The notes under the pieces are model-generated. The model made no database searches. It saw only the letters and a list, made by a program, of their open reading frames with translations, and was not told the DNA's origin. Shown here in pieces: positions 6,452 through 7,996 of a stretch of DNA of 7,996 nucleotides. Every line of letters starts with the position of its first letter. Within the stretch, counting starts at the first letter, position 1. The stretch is taken from NCBI GenBank assembly GCA_033722075.1, contig JAWVZU010000187.1, positions 1 to 7,996 on the forward strand. Direction: 5' to 3'. The DNA comes from JAWVZU01 sp033722075. Lineage in GTDB: Bacteria; Pseudomonadota; Gammaproteobacteria; Xanthomonadales; SZUA-38. The translations under genes and the position numbers were made by a program.

Positions 6452-7996
6452 ATGGACCTGACAATCATGCTGTTGACGATTCTCGGTGTCAGCCTGGGTG
6501 CTGGATTTCTGCGCCTTTCGCTGCAACGCTGGACCATTGCGGTCGGCGTTACGCTGGCCCTTTTTACGCTGTTCGGGGACCTCGGAGGCTGGACCATCTT
6601 TTTTTCCTGGGTGGTCTTCGCTGCCATTGCCGGACCGCTCAACCATGCGGATACGCGGCGCCGCTACATTACCCAGCCGGCACTGAACATGTACCGCAAG
6701 ATGTCGCCCAAGCTCTCGGAGACCGAAACGGTGGCCCTGGAGGCAGGGACCGTGGGCTGGGAAGGCGAGCTCTTCGCCGGGAAGCCGGACTTCTCGAATC
6801 TCCTGCGTCAGCCGGAACCGGAACTGACCGCCGAGGAGCGCGCGTTCCTCGACGGCCCCGTCGAAGAACTGTGCCGCATGACCAACGACTGGGAACTCAC
6901 CCACGAGCTGGCTGATCTGCCCCCGGATGTCTGGGATTTCCTCAAGGTCAATCGCTTCTTCGGGATGATCATCCCCAAGGAGTACAACGGACTCGGTTTC
7001 TCCGCGCGCGCCCACTCCGCGGTGCTGCAAAAGCTCGCCAGCTGCAGCGTCACCGTGTCATCGACGGTCGCCGTTCCCAACTCGTTGGGTCCCGCAGAAC
7101 TGATCCTCCACTACGGAACCAGCGAGCAGAAGAACCATTTTCTGCCCCGACTTGCCCGGGGCGCGGAAATCCCCTGCTTTGGCCTGACCGGCCCAACTGC
7201 GGGTTCGGATGCGACCTCCATTCCGGACGTCGGCATCGTCTGCAAGGGTGAATTCAACGGCAAGGAAGTGCTCGGCCTGCGCCTGACCTTCGACAAGCGC
7301 TACATCACGCTGGCGCCGGTTGCGACGATTATCGGTCTGGCCTTCCAGATGAAGGACCCGGATGGATTGATCGGCGACAAGGAGGACATCGGCATCTCCC
7401 TCGCGCTGCTCCCGCGGGACACCGAGGGCGTCGAGATCGGGACACGTCACCTGCCCCTCAACGTGCCGTTCCAGAACGGCCCGATCCGTGGCAAGGATGT
7501 CTTCATTCCCATGGACTACCTCATCGGCGGTCAGCAGATGGCCGGTCAGGGCTGGCGCATGCTTGTCGAGTGTCTGTCGGTCGGCCGTGCGATCTCACTT
7601 CCCTCATCAGCTGCCGGCGGCATGAAAGCCGGCGCGCTGGCCACCGGCGCCTATGCGCGGATCCGCAAGCAGTTCGGCCTGCCCATCGGCCGTTTCGAGG
7701 GTATCGAAGAAGCCCTGGCGCGAATCGGCGGCTATACCTACGCCACCAGCGCACTGGCCCGGATGACCGCAGGGGCCGTGGACCGCGGCGAAAAACCGGC
7801 GGTGCCTTCGGCAATCGCCAAGTACCACGCCACCGAACTCGGCCGCCTGGTCGCCAAGGACGCCATGGACGTGCACGGCGGCAAGGGCATCAGCCTGGGA
7901 CCGCGCAACTACCTTGGCCGGGCCTGGCAGGGCGCACCGATCTCCATCACGGTCGAGGGCGCCAACATCATGACCCGCTCGCTCATGATCTTCGGG
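6452..7996 (+). CDS. fadE: Acyl-CoA dehydrogenase FadE, C-terminal part missing
   Basis: The frame stays open for 515 codons to the window edge; E. coli FadE has 814 residues, so about 300 C-terminal residues, including the DUF1974 region, should lie beyond. FadE is the FAD enzyme that introduces the trans-2 double bond into acyl-CoA, the first beta-oxidation step, at the inner membrane. The N-terminus has hydrophobic segments at about 3-20, 27-42 and 46-63, as in E. coli FadE. The soluble part then follows E. coli FadE closely: FLDGPVEELCRM, THELADLPP, CFGLTGPTAGSD (242-253), LAPVATIIGLAF, NVPFQNGP, MAGQGWRMLVECLSVGR, and VEGANIMTRSLMIFG at the end. The likely catalytic base is E502 in VEGAN. 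One small difference is T249 where E. coli has Glu in the PEAGSD motif. Start and operon partner are clear from AAGGAG and the 15-nt gap to the hydrolase. Confidence 0.97.
   Translation, partial: MDLTIMLLTILGVSLGAGFLRLSLQRWTIAVGVTLALFTLFGDLGGWTIFFSWVVFAAIAGPLNHADTRRRYITQPALNMYRKMSPKLSETETVALEAGTVGWEGELFAGKPDFSNLLRQPEPELTAEERAFLDGPVEELCRMTNDWELTHELADLPPDVWDFLKVNRFFGMIIPKEYNGLGFSARAHSAVLQKLASCSVTVSSTVAVPNSLGPAELILHYGTSEQKNHFLPRLARGAEIPCFGLTGPTAGSDATSIPDVGIVCKGEFNGKEVLGLRLTFDKRYITLAPVATIIGLAFQMKDPDGLIGDKEDIGISLALLPRDTEGVEIGTRHLPLNVPFQNGPIRGKDVFIPMDYLIGGQQMAGQGWRMLVECLSVGRAISLPSSAAGGMKAGALATGAYARIRKQFGLPIGRFEGIEEALARIGGYTYATSALARMTAGAVDRGEKPAVPSAIAKYHATELGRLVAKDAMDVHGGKGISLGPRNYLGRAWQGAPISITVEGANIMTRSLMIFG

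Noticed and set aside
5561..7030. A 489-codon minus-strand frame opposite the hydrolase and fadE
   Set aside because: The translation is low-complexity and rich in Gly, Arg, Gln and His with no motif, while both plus-strand genes have complete active-site motifs. It also runs across the intergenic gap without a start signal.
1..7996. A defence island, mobile element, CRISPR array or biosynthetic cluster
   Set aside because: No nuclease, transposase, integrase, repeat array, RNA gene or modular synthase is visible. The single acyl-CoA ligase is a free-standing metabolic enzyme with no carrier domain.

Overview
The window looks like a high-GC gammaproteobacterial chromosome segment. The best evidence is the partial gene at the right end: it reads almost collinearly with the E. 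coli-type FadE acyl-CoA dehydrogenase (N-terminal membrane segments followed by a long soluble enzyme), a form characteristic of Gammaproteobacteria. Codon use is GC-rich throughout, and every gene is ordinary chromosomal coding sequence. I see no mobile element, CRISPR array, rRNA, tRNA or phage gene. The genus cannot be fixed from the sequence.

Layout from left to right. (1) At 1-488, minus strand, is the N-terminal part of a VTT-domain (TVP38/DedA-like) membrane protein that runs off the left edge. (2) At 563-2203, plus strand, is an FAA1-type long-chain acyl-CoA ligase, divergent from the membrane protein across 74 bp and with a strong Shine-Dalgarno. (3) At 5491-2211, minus strand, is a probable three-gene unit: a TetR-family regulator, then a secreted S9 (dipeptidyl-peptidase IV-like) peptidase 13 nt downstream, then a GNAT acetyltransferase that probably overlaps the peptidase 3' end by 20 nt. 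The GNAT gene converges on the ligase with only 7 bp between stop codons. (4) At 5579-7996, plus strand, divergent from tetR, are an alpha/beta hydrolase and, 15 nt after it, fadE, which is cut by the right edge.

The most informative non-coding stretch is the short tetR/hydrolase intergenic region. It holds two copies of an 18-bp inverted repeat of the form CCATACGC-N2-GCGTATGG, exactly 36 bp apart. These sit on two back-to-back sigma70-like promoters whose -35 boxes share one palindromic ATTGACAAT. The simplest reading is that the TetR protein represses both its own unit and the hydrolase-fadE unit. The promoter positions imply that tetR starts at an internal ATG (5491) and that the hydrolase mRNA may be leaderless.

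Functionally the window links fatty-acid activation (the ligase makes acyl-CoA) and the first oxidative step of beta-oxidation (FadE) with an uncharacterised hydrolase. A TetR repressor probably tunes this output to a lipid-type ligand. Co-control of a post-proline peptidase and an acetyltransferase with fadE is the unusual part. I found no evidence for a wholly new system; the TetR regulon with its twin operators is the best candidate for something undescribed.
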